64,000 nucleotides of DNA, taken from contig NC_014145.1 in NCBI RefSeq assembly GCF_000253115.1, positions 3,224,001 through 3,288,000 on the forward strand, in the 5' to 3' direction. The stretch's first letter is position 1. Every line of letters begins with the position of its first letter. Position numbers and translations under genes: made by a program. Source of the stretch: Thiomonas arsenitoxydans (GTDB taxonomy: Bacteria; Pseudomonadota; Gammaproteobacteria; Burkholderiales; Burkholderiaceae_C). This document shows positions 43,894 to 53,420 of the stretch, piece by piece. Below the pieces are notes generated by a model. The model had not been told where the DNA came from and ran no database searches. It was given only the letters and a program-made list of their open reading frames with translations.

Positions 43894-46800
43894 TCAGTGC
43901 GCCGTAGAGGCGCCGCCGCCGGGCGGATGCGCCAGCGGGTCATTCGCCTCCGCTTCACGCAACGCCTGGGCGCGGGCCTCGTGGCTGTGGTCGGCGCCGA
44001 GCAGCATGTACATCGCAGGCACGACGAACAGCGTGAACAGGGTGCCGATGGACAGGCCGGTGGCGATGACCAGGCCCATGTTGAAACGGCTGACCGCGCC
44101 CGCTCCGCTGGCGAAAATCAGCGGCATGACGCCCAGCACCATGGCGGCAGTGGTCATCAGAATCGGACGCAGACGCATGCCTGCGGCGTGTTCGATGGCT
44201 TCGCGTTTACTTCGCCCTTCACGCTGCAGATTGTTGGCGAACTCGACGATGAGAATGCCATGCTTGGAGATCAAGCCGATCAGCGTCACCAGCCCGACCT
44301 CGGTGTAGATGTTGAGGGTGGCGTGGCCGATGCCCAGGTTGATGAACAGCAGCGCGCCCGAGATCGCCATGGGCACCGACACCAGAATGATGACCGGATC
44401 GCGGAAGCTCTCGAACTGTGCCGACAGCGCCAGGAAAATGATGATCATGGCGAAGCCGAAGGTCAGCACCAGCCCACCTGTCTCTTGCTCGAACTGGCGC
44501 GACGGCCCGGCGAAGTCGTAGCTATAGCCGACCGGCAGGGTGCGCTTGGCGAGGGTCACCAGATCGTCCAGCGCCTGCCCCTGGGCGATGGTGGGCAGGG
44601 AAACGCCCTGAATGGTGGCCGAGTTGAGCTGCTGGAAGTGGTTGATGGTTTCGGGCTGCACGCTCGAGGTCAGGTGCACCACGGTGGACAGCGGCACCAT
44701 CGCCCCGCTGGCCGTGCGGATGTAGTAGTGCTGCAGCTGGCTGGCATTGAGGCGGTACTTTTGCGCGACCTGCGGAATGACCTTGTAGGAGCGGCCGTCG
44801 AGCTCGAAAAAGTTGACGTAACCGCCGCCGAGCATGGCCGACATCGCCGAGCCGATGTCCTGCATGGTCAGGCCGAGTTGCGCGGCCATATTGCGGTCGA
44901 TGTGCAGGCGGGTCTGCGGCAGGTCGATGCGCAGGTCAGACTGCAGGAAGATGAACTTGCCGGATTTCAGCGCGTCTTGCAGGAATTTCTGCGACACGTC
45001 ATAGAGCTTGTCCGCCGGTTCGGTGGTGGTGATGACGAACTGGATGGGCAGCCCGCGCGAGCCCGGCAGCGGCGGCGGCTGGAACACGGCGATCTGGCTG
45101 CCGGCGATGTGATTGAGCTTTTGCTGTAGCTCGGGCTGCATCTGCGTGGCCGTGCGGGTGCGCTCGTTCCAGGGTTTGAGCACCATGCCGCCGATCACCT
45201 GACTGGGGGTGTTGAGCTGGAACACATGGTCGGTTTCGGGGAAGGTCTTGAACACGTCATAGACCTGCTTGGCATAGAGCGCGCGCTGATCGAGCGTGGC
45301 CGTCGGGCTGTTGAACGATATGGCGATGAGCACGCCCTGATCTTCCTGCGGCGCCAGCTCCGACATCGAGGTGGAGTAGAGGAAGTAGATGGAGCCCAGA
45401 ATGATGACCGCCATCACCGCCGTCACCGGCAGAAAGTTGAGCGAGCCGTGCAGGGTGCGCTCGTAGCGGTTGTGCAGCCGATCGAAGCTGTGATCGAGGA
45501 ACAGCACCAACCTGTCTTGCCAACTATGGCTCTGCGGATCGGGCGCCTTGAGCAGCTTGGAGCACATCATGGGCGACAGCGTCAGCGCGATGATGGCCGA
45601 GATCACCACGGTGCCCACCAGGGTGAAGGCGAACTCGGTGAACAGCGCACCGGTGAGGCCGCCCATGAAGCCGATGGGCACATACACCGCCACGAGCACG
45701 ATGGTCATGGCGATGATGGGGTTGGCCAGTTCACGCGCGGCCCGCACGGCGGCGTCATGCCGCGACATGCCTTCTTCGAGGTGGCGGCTGATGTTCTCGA
45801 CCACGATGATGGCGTCGTCCACCACCAGTCCGATGGCCAGCACGATGGATAGCAGGGTGAGCAGGTTGATCGAGTAGCCCAGCGCCAGCATGATGGTGAA
45901 GGTGCCCACGATCGACAGCGGGATGGCCACCAGCGGAATGATGACCGAGCGCAGCGAACCGAGGAAGATGAACACCACGGCGGTGACAATGAGCACGGCT
46001 TCGACCAGCGTCTTGATCACCTCGTCGATGGAGGAGGTGACGAACTTGGTCGAGTCGTACACGATCTGCCCCTTCAATCCGGCGGGCAACTGCTGCTGAA
46101 TATCGGGGAAGACCTTGCGCACGCGGGCCACGACGTCGAGCAGATTGGCGCCGGGCGCCACCTGAATGCCGACAAACACCGAGGACTTGCCATCGAAGGC
46201 CACCGAGCTGTCGTAGTCGTCCGAGCCGAGGGTGACGTTGGCCACCTGATCGAGCCGCACCACCTGGCCGTCAACCGTCTTCACCACCATATTGCGGAAG
46301 CCGCTGAGCGACTTCAGATCGGTGTTGGCCGACACATTGATCTGCACCATCTGGCCCTTGGTATTGCCCGTGGCCGAGAGATAGTTGTTGGCGGCCAGGG
46401 CCGAATACACATCGGCGGCAGTCAGGCCGTAGGCCGCGAGTTTGTTGGGGTCGAGCCAGGCGCGCAGGGCGAAATTCTTGGCGCCCAGAATCTCCGCCGT
46501 CTGCACGCCGTCGACCGACTGCAGCCTGGGCTGCACCGAACGGGTGATGTAGTCGGTGATCTGATTGGGTTTGAGCACATCGCTGTAAAAGCCGATGTAC
46601 ATGGCGTCAATGGTCTGCCCGATGGAGACGGTGAGCACCGGCTTCTGCGCCGCGGCGGGCAGCTGGTTGAGCACCGAGTTCACCTTGGTATTGATCTCGG
46701 TAAGCGCCTTGTCGGGGTCGTAGTTCAGCCGCAGGTTGGCGGTGATGGTGCTGCTGCTCTGCACGCTGCTCGACGTCATGTAGTCGATGCCGTTGGCCTG

Positions 46801-47022
46801 CGCGATGGCGTTTTCCAGCGGCGTGGTGATGAAACTGGCCACCAGATTGGCGTCGGCGCCGGGGTAGGTGGTGGTGACGGTGACCACGGCGTTCTGCGTG
46901 TACGGATATTGCAGCACCGGCAGCAAGCCCGCCGAGCGCAGGCCGAGCACCAGAATCACCAGGCTGACCACCATGGCCAGTACCGGACGATCAATGAAGA
47001 TGTCTGTGAATTTCTTGTTCAT
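43894..47022 (-). CDS. RND efflux pump permease, HAE1/AcrB family
   Basis: A 1042-residue inner-membrane proton/drug antiporter. It has twelve helices and two large periplasmic loops (about 35-335 and 560-870). The proton-relay aspartates lie in GLVVDDAIIVVEN near residue 405, and other hallmarks include GNTKGQMVQINV and GLISKHGILIVEFANN. Sequence resembles the MexF/MdtB-like HAE1 branch rather than metal (HME) pumps. It is preceded by the adaptor gene (15 nt) and outer-membrane factor. Substrates unknown. Confidence 0.95.
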   Translation of the reverse strand: MNKKFTDIFIDRPVLAMVVSLVILVLGLRSAGLLPVLQYPYTQNAVVTVTTTYPGADANLVASFITTPLENAIAQANGIDYMTSSSVQSSSTITANLRLNYDPDKALTEINTKVNSVLNQLPAAAQKPVLTVSIGQTIDAMYIGFYSDVLKPNQITDYITRSVQPRLQSVDGVQTAEILGAKNFALRAWLDPNKLAAYGLTAADVYSALAANNYLSATGNTKGQMVQINVSANTDLKSLSGFRNMVVKTVDGQVVRLDQVANVTLGSDDYDSSVAFDGKSSVFVGIQVAPGANLLDVVARVRKVFPDIQQQLPAGLKGQIVYDSTKFVTSSIDEVIKTLVEAVLIVTAVVFIFLGSLRSVIIPLVAIPLSIVGTFTIMLALGYSINLLTLLSIVLAIGLVVDDAIIVVENISRHLEEGMSRHDAAVRAARELANPIIAMTIVLVAVYVPIGFMGGLTGALFTEFAFTLVGTVVISAIIALTLSPMMCSKLLKAPDPQSHSWQDRLVLFLDHSFDRLHNRYERTLHGSLNFLPVTAVMAVIILGSIYFLYSTSMSELAPQEDQGVLIAISFNSPTATLDQRALYAKQVYDVFKTFPETDHVFQLNTPSQVIGGMVLKPWNERTRTATQMQPELQQKLNHIAGSQIAVFQPPPLPGSRGLPIQFVITTTEPADKLYDVSQKFLQDALKSGKFIFLQSDLRIDLPQTRLHIDRNMAAQLGLTMQDIGSAMSAMLGGGYVNFFELDGRSYKVIPQVAQKYRLNASQLQHYYIRTASGAMVPLSTVVHLTSSVQPETINHFQQLNSATIQGVSLPTIAQGQALDDLVTLAKRTLPVGYSYDFAGPSRQFEQETGGLVLTFGFAMIIIFLALSAQFESFRDPVIILVSVPMAISGALLFINLGIGHATLNIYTEVGLVTLIGLISKHGILIVEFANNLQREGRSKREAIEHAAGMRLRPILMTTAAMVLGVMPLIFASGAGAVSRFNMGLVIATGLSIGTLFTLFVVPAMYMLLGADHSHEARAQALREAEANDPLAHPPGGGASTAH

Positions 47023-47037
47023 CGCGCTCTAGCCGGT

Positions 47038-48222
47038 TCAGGAATTGGGCACTTGCGGGTTGGGGTTGTCCGACGGCTGCACGCTGTTGTTGATCAGCAC
47101 CGGCACGCCATTGCGCAGCTTGAGCTGCCCGGCGGTCACCACGGTGTCACCGGCCTTCAGCCCGCTGAGCACGGCCACCTGGTCTCCGCGCGTCAACCCG
47201 GTGGTGATGAAGCGCTGCTCGGCCACCAGCTTGGGTTTGCCGTCGGCGCCCTTGCCTTCGTCCTTGACCAGAAAGACCGTCGCGCCATACGGGTTGTAGG
47301 CCACGGCCGCGTTAGGCAGGGTGATGTAGTTGCGCGGCTCGCCGTCGGTCAGTCGTATCGTGGCGAACACGCCGGGCAGCAACTCGCCCTTGGGGTTGGG
47401 AATGCGGGCGCGCACCGTGAGGTTGCGCGTGGCCGTGTTGATCTGCGGCTCGACCGCGATGACCTTGGCTTCGAAGGTTTTGCCGGGCGCCGCGTTGGTA
47501 GTGAGCTCCGCCTTCATGCCCACATGCACCAGATCGATCTGGTTCTGCGGCACGGTGAAGTCGATGTCCATCGGATCGAGCGCCTGCAGCGTGACCACCG
47601 CCGTGCCCGGCGCCAGATATTGGCCGAGGTTGACCTGCCGAATGCCCAGCACGCCCGTGAACGGCGCGGTGACAGTGGCCTGCGCCAGCACCGCCTTTTG
47701 TGCGTTGATCTGCTCGGCCAGCGCCTTGAGTTGGGCCTGCACGCTGGTCACATTGGCACGATCGGTGTCAACCACGGCCTGGCTGATGGCCTGCACCTTG
47801 AGCTGCGCTTCGTCTCGCGCCAGAGTGATTTGCGCCAGATTGAGCTGCGCCTGCAACTGTCCGACCTGCGCCTGCAGCTGCGCGAGTTGGGCGCGCTGCG
47901 GGGCGTCGTTGATCTGCGCCAGCACTTGGCCTGCGCGCACTTTCTCGCCAGAGCGGAAATGAATGGCGGTGACCACTCCTGCGATCTGCGGACTGAGCGA
48001 GGCCTGCTGGCTGGCGCGCAAATTACCGAGCGCCTCGACCGTGGGCTGCCAGGATGACTCCTGCGCCACGATGGTCGAAACCGTCTGCGGCGGGTTGGAC
48101 ATGCCCTTGATCGCCTTGGCAATCATGGTGCTCTTGAAGTGCTGGAACCACACCATCCCCCCAATCAGGACGGCGGCGATGATGAGCATGATGATCATGC
48201 GCTTGGTGGTGCCTTTGGTCAT
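47038..48222 (-). CDS. RND efflux periplasmic adaptor (MFP)
   Basis: A 394-residue membrane-fusion protein anchored by an N-terminal helix (about 8-27). It has lipoyl half-motifs around residues 75-105 (LSPQIAGVVTAIHFRSGEKV) and 185-210 (VTAPFTGVLGIRQVNLGQYL). A long Gln/Ala-rich alpha-hairpin lies between (about 110-175), followed by beta-barrel and membrane-proximal domains. It is the middle gene of the operon: outer-membrane factor, adaptor, permease. Confidence 0.94.
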   Translation of the reverse strand: MTKGTTKRMIIMLIIAAVLIGGMVWFQHFKSTMIAKAIKGMSNPPQTVSTIVAQESSWQPTVEALGNLRASQQASLSPQIAGVVTAIHFRSGEKVRAGQVLAQINDAPQRAQLAQLQAQVGQLQAQLNLAQITLARDEAQLKVQAISQAVVDTDRANVTSVQAQLKALAEQINAQKAVLAQATVTAPFTGVLGIRQVNLGQYLAPGTAVVTLQALDPMDIDFTVPQNQIDLVHVGMKAELTTNAAPGKTFEAKVIAVEPQINTATRNLTVRARIPNPKGELLPGVFATIRLTDGEPRNYITLPNAAVAYNPYGATVFLVKDEGKGADGKPKLVAEQRFITTGLTRGDQVAVLSGLKAGDTVVTAGQLKLRNGVPVLINNSVQPSDNPNPQVPNS

Positions 48223-48288
48223 CTGTGAACTCCGTGTACTGGCTTTTGTAGGGGGGCTGATCGGGAATGCCGAGGGAATATTGAGGGC

Positions 48289-49791
48289 TTACTTGCTGGC
48301 CGACGCAGCGGCGACTGGGGCGCTCTGCTCATCCAGCACACCGCCGCCCATGGCCTGATAGAGCGCCGCGCTGTCGGCCAGACGCTGCGCCTGGGCCGAG
48401 ATCAGGCCGATGCGGGTTTGCTGCGCCTGCTGCTGCGCGGTGAGCAACTGCAGATAGCTGGCGGCGCCCAGCAGGTATTGCTGATCGACGAGCTTGAGCG
48501 ACTCTTGCGCTGCCGTATCGGCTGCGGCCTGCGCCTGCAGCGTCTGCGCGTCGTTGTCGAGCGCGCGCAGGGCATCGGCCACATTGCGCAGGGCTTGCAG
48601 CACGGTCTGTTGATAGTTGGCTCCGGCCGCTTGCAGGCTGGCTTCAGCCGCGTTTGCACCGGCCTTCAAACCGGCATTGAATAGGGGCTGAGCCAGACTG
48701 CCGGCCAGCGACCAAACCGCCGAGCCCGGGCCGAACAAGGCGCCCATCGTGAGCGCCTGCGTGCCCAGACTGGCGCTGAGATTGATCTGCGGATAAAGGT
48801 TGGAGACTGCCACGCCGTACTGCGCCGTGGCCGCGTGCAACAGCGCCTGGCTGGCCTGGACGTCCGGACGCTGCTGCACCAGCGCGGACGGCACGACGAC
48901 GGGCAGCGTTTGCGGCAAGGTGAAGTCGGCCAGGGTGAACCGAGGAATATCGGCCGCGCCCGGCGCCTGGCCGAGCAACACGGCCAGCAGATGATCGGTC
49001 TGCTCGAGCTTGTTGCGCAGCGGCGGCACGCTGGCGCGCGTCTGCTCCACCTGAGTTTCTAGCGTCAGCACATCGGTGCGGGCCGCCGCGCCGAGGGCGA
49101 AGCGTTTGCGGGCGATATCGAGCTGGTTTTGCTGCGCCTTGAGGATGGTCTCGGTGGCGTCGATCTGCGCCCCAAGCTGAGCCTGGGTGAACGCCGCCGT
49201 GACCACATTGGCCGCCAGGGTCAGCTTGGCCCCCTGGAGCTGGTACTGCTGATAGTCGGCCTGCGCGGCCAGGGCTTCGAGCGCGCGGCGGTTGCCGCCG
49301 AACAGGTCGAAGTTGTAGTTGACCGCAATGCTGGCGTTGTAGAGGTTGAAAATGTTTGTGGCGCTGCTGCTCTGTCCGACAGACGCCGCATTGGTCTGAT
49401 TGCGGTTGGCGCCGAGCTTGCCATTGACCGTGGGATAGAGCGTGGAACCGGCCTGCGCCTGGTAAGTCTGCTGCGCCTGGCGCAGGGTGGCTTCGGCGGC
49501 GGCCAGCGTCGGGCTGCTGCGCTGCGCCGCGTCCACCAAGCTATCGAGGCGGGAAGAGCCATACACCCGCCACCAGTCAGGTGCGATGCGCTCGACCGTC
49601 TGAAAACGCTGCGCCCCACCCAGCGTGCCAGGGGCCGATGCGGTCTGCGCGGGCAAGGCCTCGCGGGTGTACTGCTGAACCGAGGGCGCCCTGGGCGTAT
49701 GGAAATCGGGGCCGACCGTCGTGCAGCCGCCAAGCAGGGCGGCGCCAAGGGCAATCCATAAAACGCGAGGGGTCGCGGGCAAATTCTGCAT
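48289..49791 (-). CDS. RND efflux outer-membrane lipoprotein (NodT/OprM family)
   Basis: A 500-residue TolC-like channel. The signal peptide ends with lipobox LLGGC near residue 23, so it is lipidated. It has the two outer-membrane efflux repeats with long coiled coils (about 80-270 and 290-480), including GPDFHTPRAP near the N-terminus and PDWWRVYGSSRLDSLV. I chose the ATG at 49791; one 27 nt upstream is possible. First gene of the minus-strand efflux operon. Confidence 0.93.
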   Translation of the reverse strand: MQNLPATPRVLWIALGAALLGGCTTVGPDFHTPRAPSVQQYTREALPAQTASAPGTLGGAQRFQTVERIAPDWWRVYGSSRLDSLVDAAQRSSPTLAAAEATLRQAQQTYQAQAGSTLYPTVNGKLGANRNQTNAASVGQSSSATNIFNLYNASIAVNYNFDLFGGNRRALEALAAQADYQQYQLQGAKLTLAANVVTAAFTQAQLGAQIDATETILKAQQNQLDIARKRFALGAAARTDVLTLETQVEQTRASVPPLRNKLEQTDHLLAVLLGQAPGAADIPRFTLADFTLPQTLPVVVPSALVQQRPDVQASQALLHAATAQYGVAVSNLYPQINLSASLGTQALTMGALFGPGSAVWSLAGSLAQPLFNAGLKAGANAAEASLQAAGANYQQTVLQALRNVADALRALDNDAQTLQAQAAADTAAQESLKLVDQQYLLGAASYLQLLTAQQQAQQTRIGLISAQAQRLADSAALYQAMGGGVLDEQSAPVAAASASK

Positions 49792-50028
49792 AAGGCGGTC
49801 CGGAGAGGCGGAAGGCAATGGGGGAGAAAAACCTGACGATTTTCACCGCGCGATGCGCCCGGGAGCAGGGCGCTGCGGATCAAAAGCCGACTGATTCTAG
49901 GATGCGCTTGCGATTCCTGCCGGGCGCGCTCCCCCGATTGCATGGGACGAACGAGGCGGATGCTAGGGGAGGACGATATGGCCGGGTTGCTTTAGTATGC
50001 CAATGAATATCCCAAACACGCCACACAA

Positions 50029-50913
50029 ATGCGCCACACAAACGCCACGATGCCCCGCACCGCGCCGACGTCCACTGATGGTGAATGCAGCAAGGCCGAG
50101 TTGCTCGACCGCATCAATCACCTGGGCGGCGCCGAGCTGATCGCGGTGAATGTGCGCAATCAGCTCGCCATGGACCCGCAGACCCATTGCCACGCCCGCG
50201 GCACACTGTTTCTGCTCACCGAGGGTCTGGTCATTGTGGAAACCGCGCAGGGTCGCCAGCTTTCCCCCTCGCAGACCATCGGCTGGATGCCGCCCGGCGT
50301 GGGGCACGCGGTGCAGTCTTACGGGCCGACCGCGGGTTTCGGCGCCTTTCTCACGCCGCAGTTCTGCGGCGATCTGCCGGCCGAACCGACGAGCTACCCG
50401 GTGAACCCGCTGGTGGCGCTGGTGCTGCAAAAGGCGCTGAGCTGGCCGCACGACGCCCCGCTCGATCTCACCCGCATGCGTCTGCTGCTGGTGCTGCTCG
50501 ATGAATTACGCCAGTCGCCCGCCCGCCCGCTGCAACTACCCTGGCCGCAGGACGCCCGGTTGCTGAGCATCGCCCGCGCCCTGCTGGGCAATATCGCCAG
50601 CCCGCGCACCCTGGAGCAATGGGCGCGCTGGGCCGACATCAGCGCCCGCTCGCTGAGCCGGAAATTCGTGCTGGAAACCGGCATGAGCTTCGCCCAATGG
50701 CGGCAATGGGCGCGGCTGACCCAGGCGCTGGAATGGCTGGCCACGGGCCGGGCGGTGAAGGATGTGGCGCTGTCTCTGGGGTATGACAGTGTGAGCGCCT
50801 TCATCAAGACCTTCCGCCAGGCGCTGGGCACCACGCCATCGGCCTACTTCCAGACGCAGCAGCGCAAGCAGGCGGCCTTGAGTCCTCGCGTCGCTGCAGA
50901 TCAAGAGGCATAA
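50029..50913 (+). CDS. AraC-family transcriptional regulator
   Basis: A 294-residue regulator with an N-terminal cupin-like sensor domain (about 30-130) and a C-terminal double HTH (LEQWARWADISARSLSRKF and VKDVALSLGYDSVSAFIKTF). It is divergent from the RND operon across 237 nt and is the natural candidate regulator of it. The ATG at 50029 or 50050 may be used. Inducer unknown. Confidence 0.92.
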   Translation: MRHTNATMPRTAPTSTDGECSKAELLDRINHLGGAELIAVNVRNQLAMDPQTHCHARGTLFLLTEGLVIVETAQGRQLSPSQTIGWMPPGVGHAVQSYGPTAGFGAFLTPQFCGDLPAEPTSYPVNPLVALVLQKALSWPHDAPLDLTRMRLLLVLLDELRQSPARPLQLPWPQDARLLSIARALLGNIASPRTLEQWARWADISARSLSRKFVLETGMSFAQWRQWARLTQALEWLATGRAVKDVALSLGYDSVSAFIKTFRQALGTTPSAYFQTQQRKQAALSPRVAADQEA

Positions 50914-51006
50914 GCTTCAAACGATTCGATCCTTGGATTTGCGTCAAATGCCCATTAGGCTTTGACCCACATTGGGCTTTGACCCATATCGACCGGAGAC
51001 CTCCCC

Positions 51007-52284
51007 ATGAAATTCGAAACCCTGGCCGTCCACGCCGGCTACAGCCCCGATCCCGTGACCCGCTCTGTGGCCGTACCCATTTACCAGACGGTGTCGTACG
51101 CCTTCGACGACACCCAGCACGGCGCCGATCTGTTCGACCTGAAGGTCGCGGGCAATATCTACACCCGTATGATGAATCCGACCAACGACGTGCTGGAAAA
51201 GCGCGTCGCAGCGCTCGAAGGCGGCATGGCGGCGCTGACGGTGGCCTCGGGCATGGCCGCCATCACCGCGGCGATTCAAACCCTGGCCGAGGCGGGCGAC
51301 AACATCGTCTCCAGCAGCCGTTTGTATGGCGGCACCTACAACCTGTTCGCCCACACCTTCCCGCGGCAAGGGCTGGAGGTGCGCTTCGCCGACCCGCGCG
51401 ACCCAGATGCCTTCGCCCGGCTGATCGACGCCCGCACCCGCGCGGTGTTTTGCGAAACCATCGGCAATCCGCTGGGCAACGTCACCGACATCGGCGCGCT
51501 CGCCGCGGTGGCGCACGCCCATGGCGTGCCGCTGATCGTGGACAACACCGTGCCCTCGCCCTACCTCTGCCGTCCGTTCGAGCACGGCGCCGACATCGTG
51601 GTGCACGCGCTGACCAAATACCTCGGCGGCCACGGCAACAGCATGGGCGGAGCCATCGTCGACTCCGGCAAGTTCGACTGGGCCGCGCACGCCGACCGCT
51701 TCAAGCTGCTGGTCGAGCCCGATGTGAGCTATCACGGCGTGAGCTACACAGCGCAGTTCGGCGCCGCCGCGTTCATCGCCCGCGCCCGCGTGGTGCCGCT
51801 GCGCAATATGGGGGCGGCGCTGTCTCCGCTCAACGCCTTTCTCATTCTGCAGGGCATCGAAACGCTGCCGCTGCGCATGGACCGCATCTGCGCCAACGCA
51901 CTGCACATCGCTACGCACCTGCAAAAGCATCCGCGCGTGGCCTGGGTGCGCTACGCCGGGCTGGTCGACCATCCCGATCACGACGTCGCCCAGCGCTTGA
52001 TGCAGGGCCGTGCCTCGGGCATCCTGAGCTTCGGGCTCAAAGGCGGTCGCGAGGCTGGGGCGCGCTTTCAGGATGCGCTCAAGCTGTTCATTCGGCTGGT
52101 CAACATCGGCGACTGCAAGTCGCTGGCCTGCCATCCGGCCACGACCACGCATCGCCAGCTCAACGCGCAGGAACTGGCTGCTGCCGGGGTGAGCGAGGAC
52201 ATGGTGCGGCTGTCCATCGGCATCGAGAATCAGCAAGACCTGATCGCCGACCTAGATCAGGCGCTGGAGGCCAGCGGCCACTGA
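51007..52284 (+). CDS. metY: O-acetylhomoserine aminocarboxypropyltransferase (sulfhydrylase)
   Basis: A 425-residue Cys/Met-metabolism PLP enzyme that makes homocysteine directly from O-acetylhomoserine and sulfide. Motifs are NIYTRMMNPTNDVLEKRVAALEGG (split near residues 50-75), SSSRLYGGTYNLF near 100 and the PLP lysine in HALTKYLGGHGNSMGG near 208. MetZ is an alternative name, but the length fits MetY. A 17-bp-period direct repeat lies in its upstream region. Homocysteine from this enzyme would feed metH. Confidence 0.93.
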   Translation: MKFETLAVHAGYSPDPVTRSVAVPIYQTVSYAFDDTQHGADLFDLKVAGNIYTRMMNPTNDVLEKRVAALEGGMAALTVASGMAAITAAIQTLAEAGDNIVSSSRLYGGTYNLFAHTFPRQGLEVRFADPRDPDAFARLIDARTRAVFCETIGNPLGNVTDIGALAAVAHAHGVPLIVDNTVPSPYLCRPFEHGADIVVHALTKYLGGHGNSMGGAIVDSGKFDWAAHADRFKLLVEPDVSYHGVSYTAQFGAAAFIARARVVPLRNMGAALSPLNAFLILQGIETLPLRMDRICANALHIATHLQKHPRVAWVRYAGLVDHPDHDVAQRLMQGRASGILSFGLKGGREAGARFQDALKLFIRLVNIGDCKSLACHPATTTHRQLNAQELAAAGVSEDMVRLSIGIENQQDLIADLDQALEASGH

Positions 52285-52384
52285 TGTGCAGCGCTGCGGG
52301 CGGCTGTCGTTGGCGGCTGTCGTCAAATAGGCGGTCTGTTGCGTTAACCACGCATACATTTCATCGGAATCACGGGAGAGCAAT

Positions 52385-53146
52385 ATGTCATCCATTCCTC
52401 CGCAAGGGCCAGCCACGGCGGGAAAAGGCGTCTGGATCGCGGTTTTCGTCATGGGCGCCGTCATCGTGGCCTTGCTGGCCGCGGTGCTTTACAAGCTCAG
52501 CGATGGCTCGGGCAGCAAGCCCGAAGTCGCCGCAGCCTCAGCGGTAGCCGCACCTATCAAGTCACCGACCGCTGCGTCGCAACCGGCCAGCGCGCCGGTC
52601 GTGGCAACAGGCCTCGCCCCAAGGTCCGCCGCCGAATCGGCCCAGGCGCCCGCGCCCCAGCCTGTGGTCAAACAGCCCATAGTCGCCCCGCAACCCTCCC
52701 GCGTGGCACAACAGACGGCCGCGCCGCAGACCTTCGCGCCGCAACAGTTCGCTCCTCAACAAGTTGCACCGCAAACCGCGCCCGTTCCGGCCGCACCGCA
52801 ACAGCCCGTCTGCAATAACTGCGGCACGGTGACAGCGGTCACGCCGGTGCAGGTGCAGTCGCAGCAGACCAACCCGGTGGGCGTGATCGCCGGGGGACTC
52901 ATCGGCGGCATCCTGGGCAATCAGGTCGGCGGCGGTGACGGACGCAAGCTAGCCACCGTGGCTGGCGCGATCGGCGGCGGCCTCGCGGGCAACGAAATCG
53001 CCAAACGGGTGGATGCGCAGACCGTCTACAACGTGCAAGTCCGCCTGGACAACGGTCAGGTACAGACGATGCAGCTCAAGGTCGCCCCGCCCGTGGGGCA
53101 GCGTGTGCAGATTGGCGCCGACGGCGGACTCAACCCGATTCAATAG
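52385..53146 (+). CDS. Glycine-zipper 2TM-domain envelope protein
   Basis: A 253-residue protein with one N-terminal membrane helix (about 16-38), a long Pro/Ala/Gln low-complexity linker (45-145), a CNNCG pair, and a glycine-zipper segment (VIAGGLIGGILGNQVGGG...GAIGGGLAGNEIAKRV, about 165-205). A C-terminal beta part follows. It resembles the SlyB/PcpY-like outer envelope family but is anchored rather than a lipoprotein. Function unknown. A terminator follows at 53380. Confidence 0.83.
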   Translation: MSSIPPQGPATAGKGVWIAVFVMGAVIVALLAAVLYKLSDGSGSKPEVAAASAVAAPIKSPTAASQPASAPVVATGLAPRSAAESAQAPAPQPVVKQPIVAPQPSRVAQQTAAPQTFAPQQFAPQQVAPQTAPVPAAPQQPVCNNCGTVTAVTPVQVQSQQTNPVGVIAGGLIGGILGNQVGGGDGRKLATVAGAIGGGLAGNEIAKRVDAQTVYNVQVRLDNGQVQTMQLKVAPPVGQRVQIGADGGLNPIQ

Positions 53147-53379
53147 GGTCTTGCCCACGCTATTTCTTAACGGCCAAACACCGCCTGTTTACGGGGGGCC
53201 GCCACACTGTTCGCGGATGATTGACGGGAAAGATAGAGCGTTACAAAATGGGCTGAACTTTTTGCTTTTTTCCTGAACAGAACTGGTGCTACGTGGCTTG
53301 AGTTCATGCTCGATCCTGTGGCCCTCCAAGTTGCCCGGTAGTCTGCTCTACAGACTCTCCCCCCGATCCGGGCATTTCC

Positions 53380-53411
53380 AGCCAGGTGCGCAAAGCACCT
53401 GGCTTTTTTTT
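53380..53411. terminator. Strong stem-loop terminator between glycine-zipper gene and yifB
   Basis: AGCCAGGTGC pairs with GCACCTGGCT around a GCAAA loop, followed by eight T on the plus strand. The rest of the 274-nt gap is AT-richer than its neighbours and shows no gene. Confidence 0.9.
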
Positions 53412-53420
53412 GTGCTCAGA

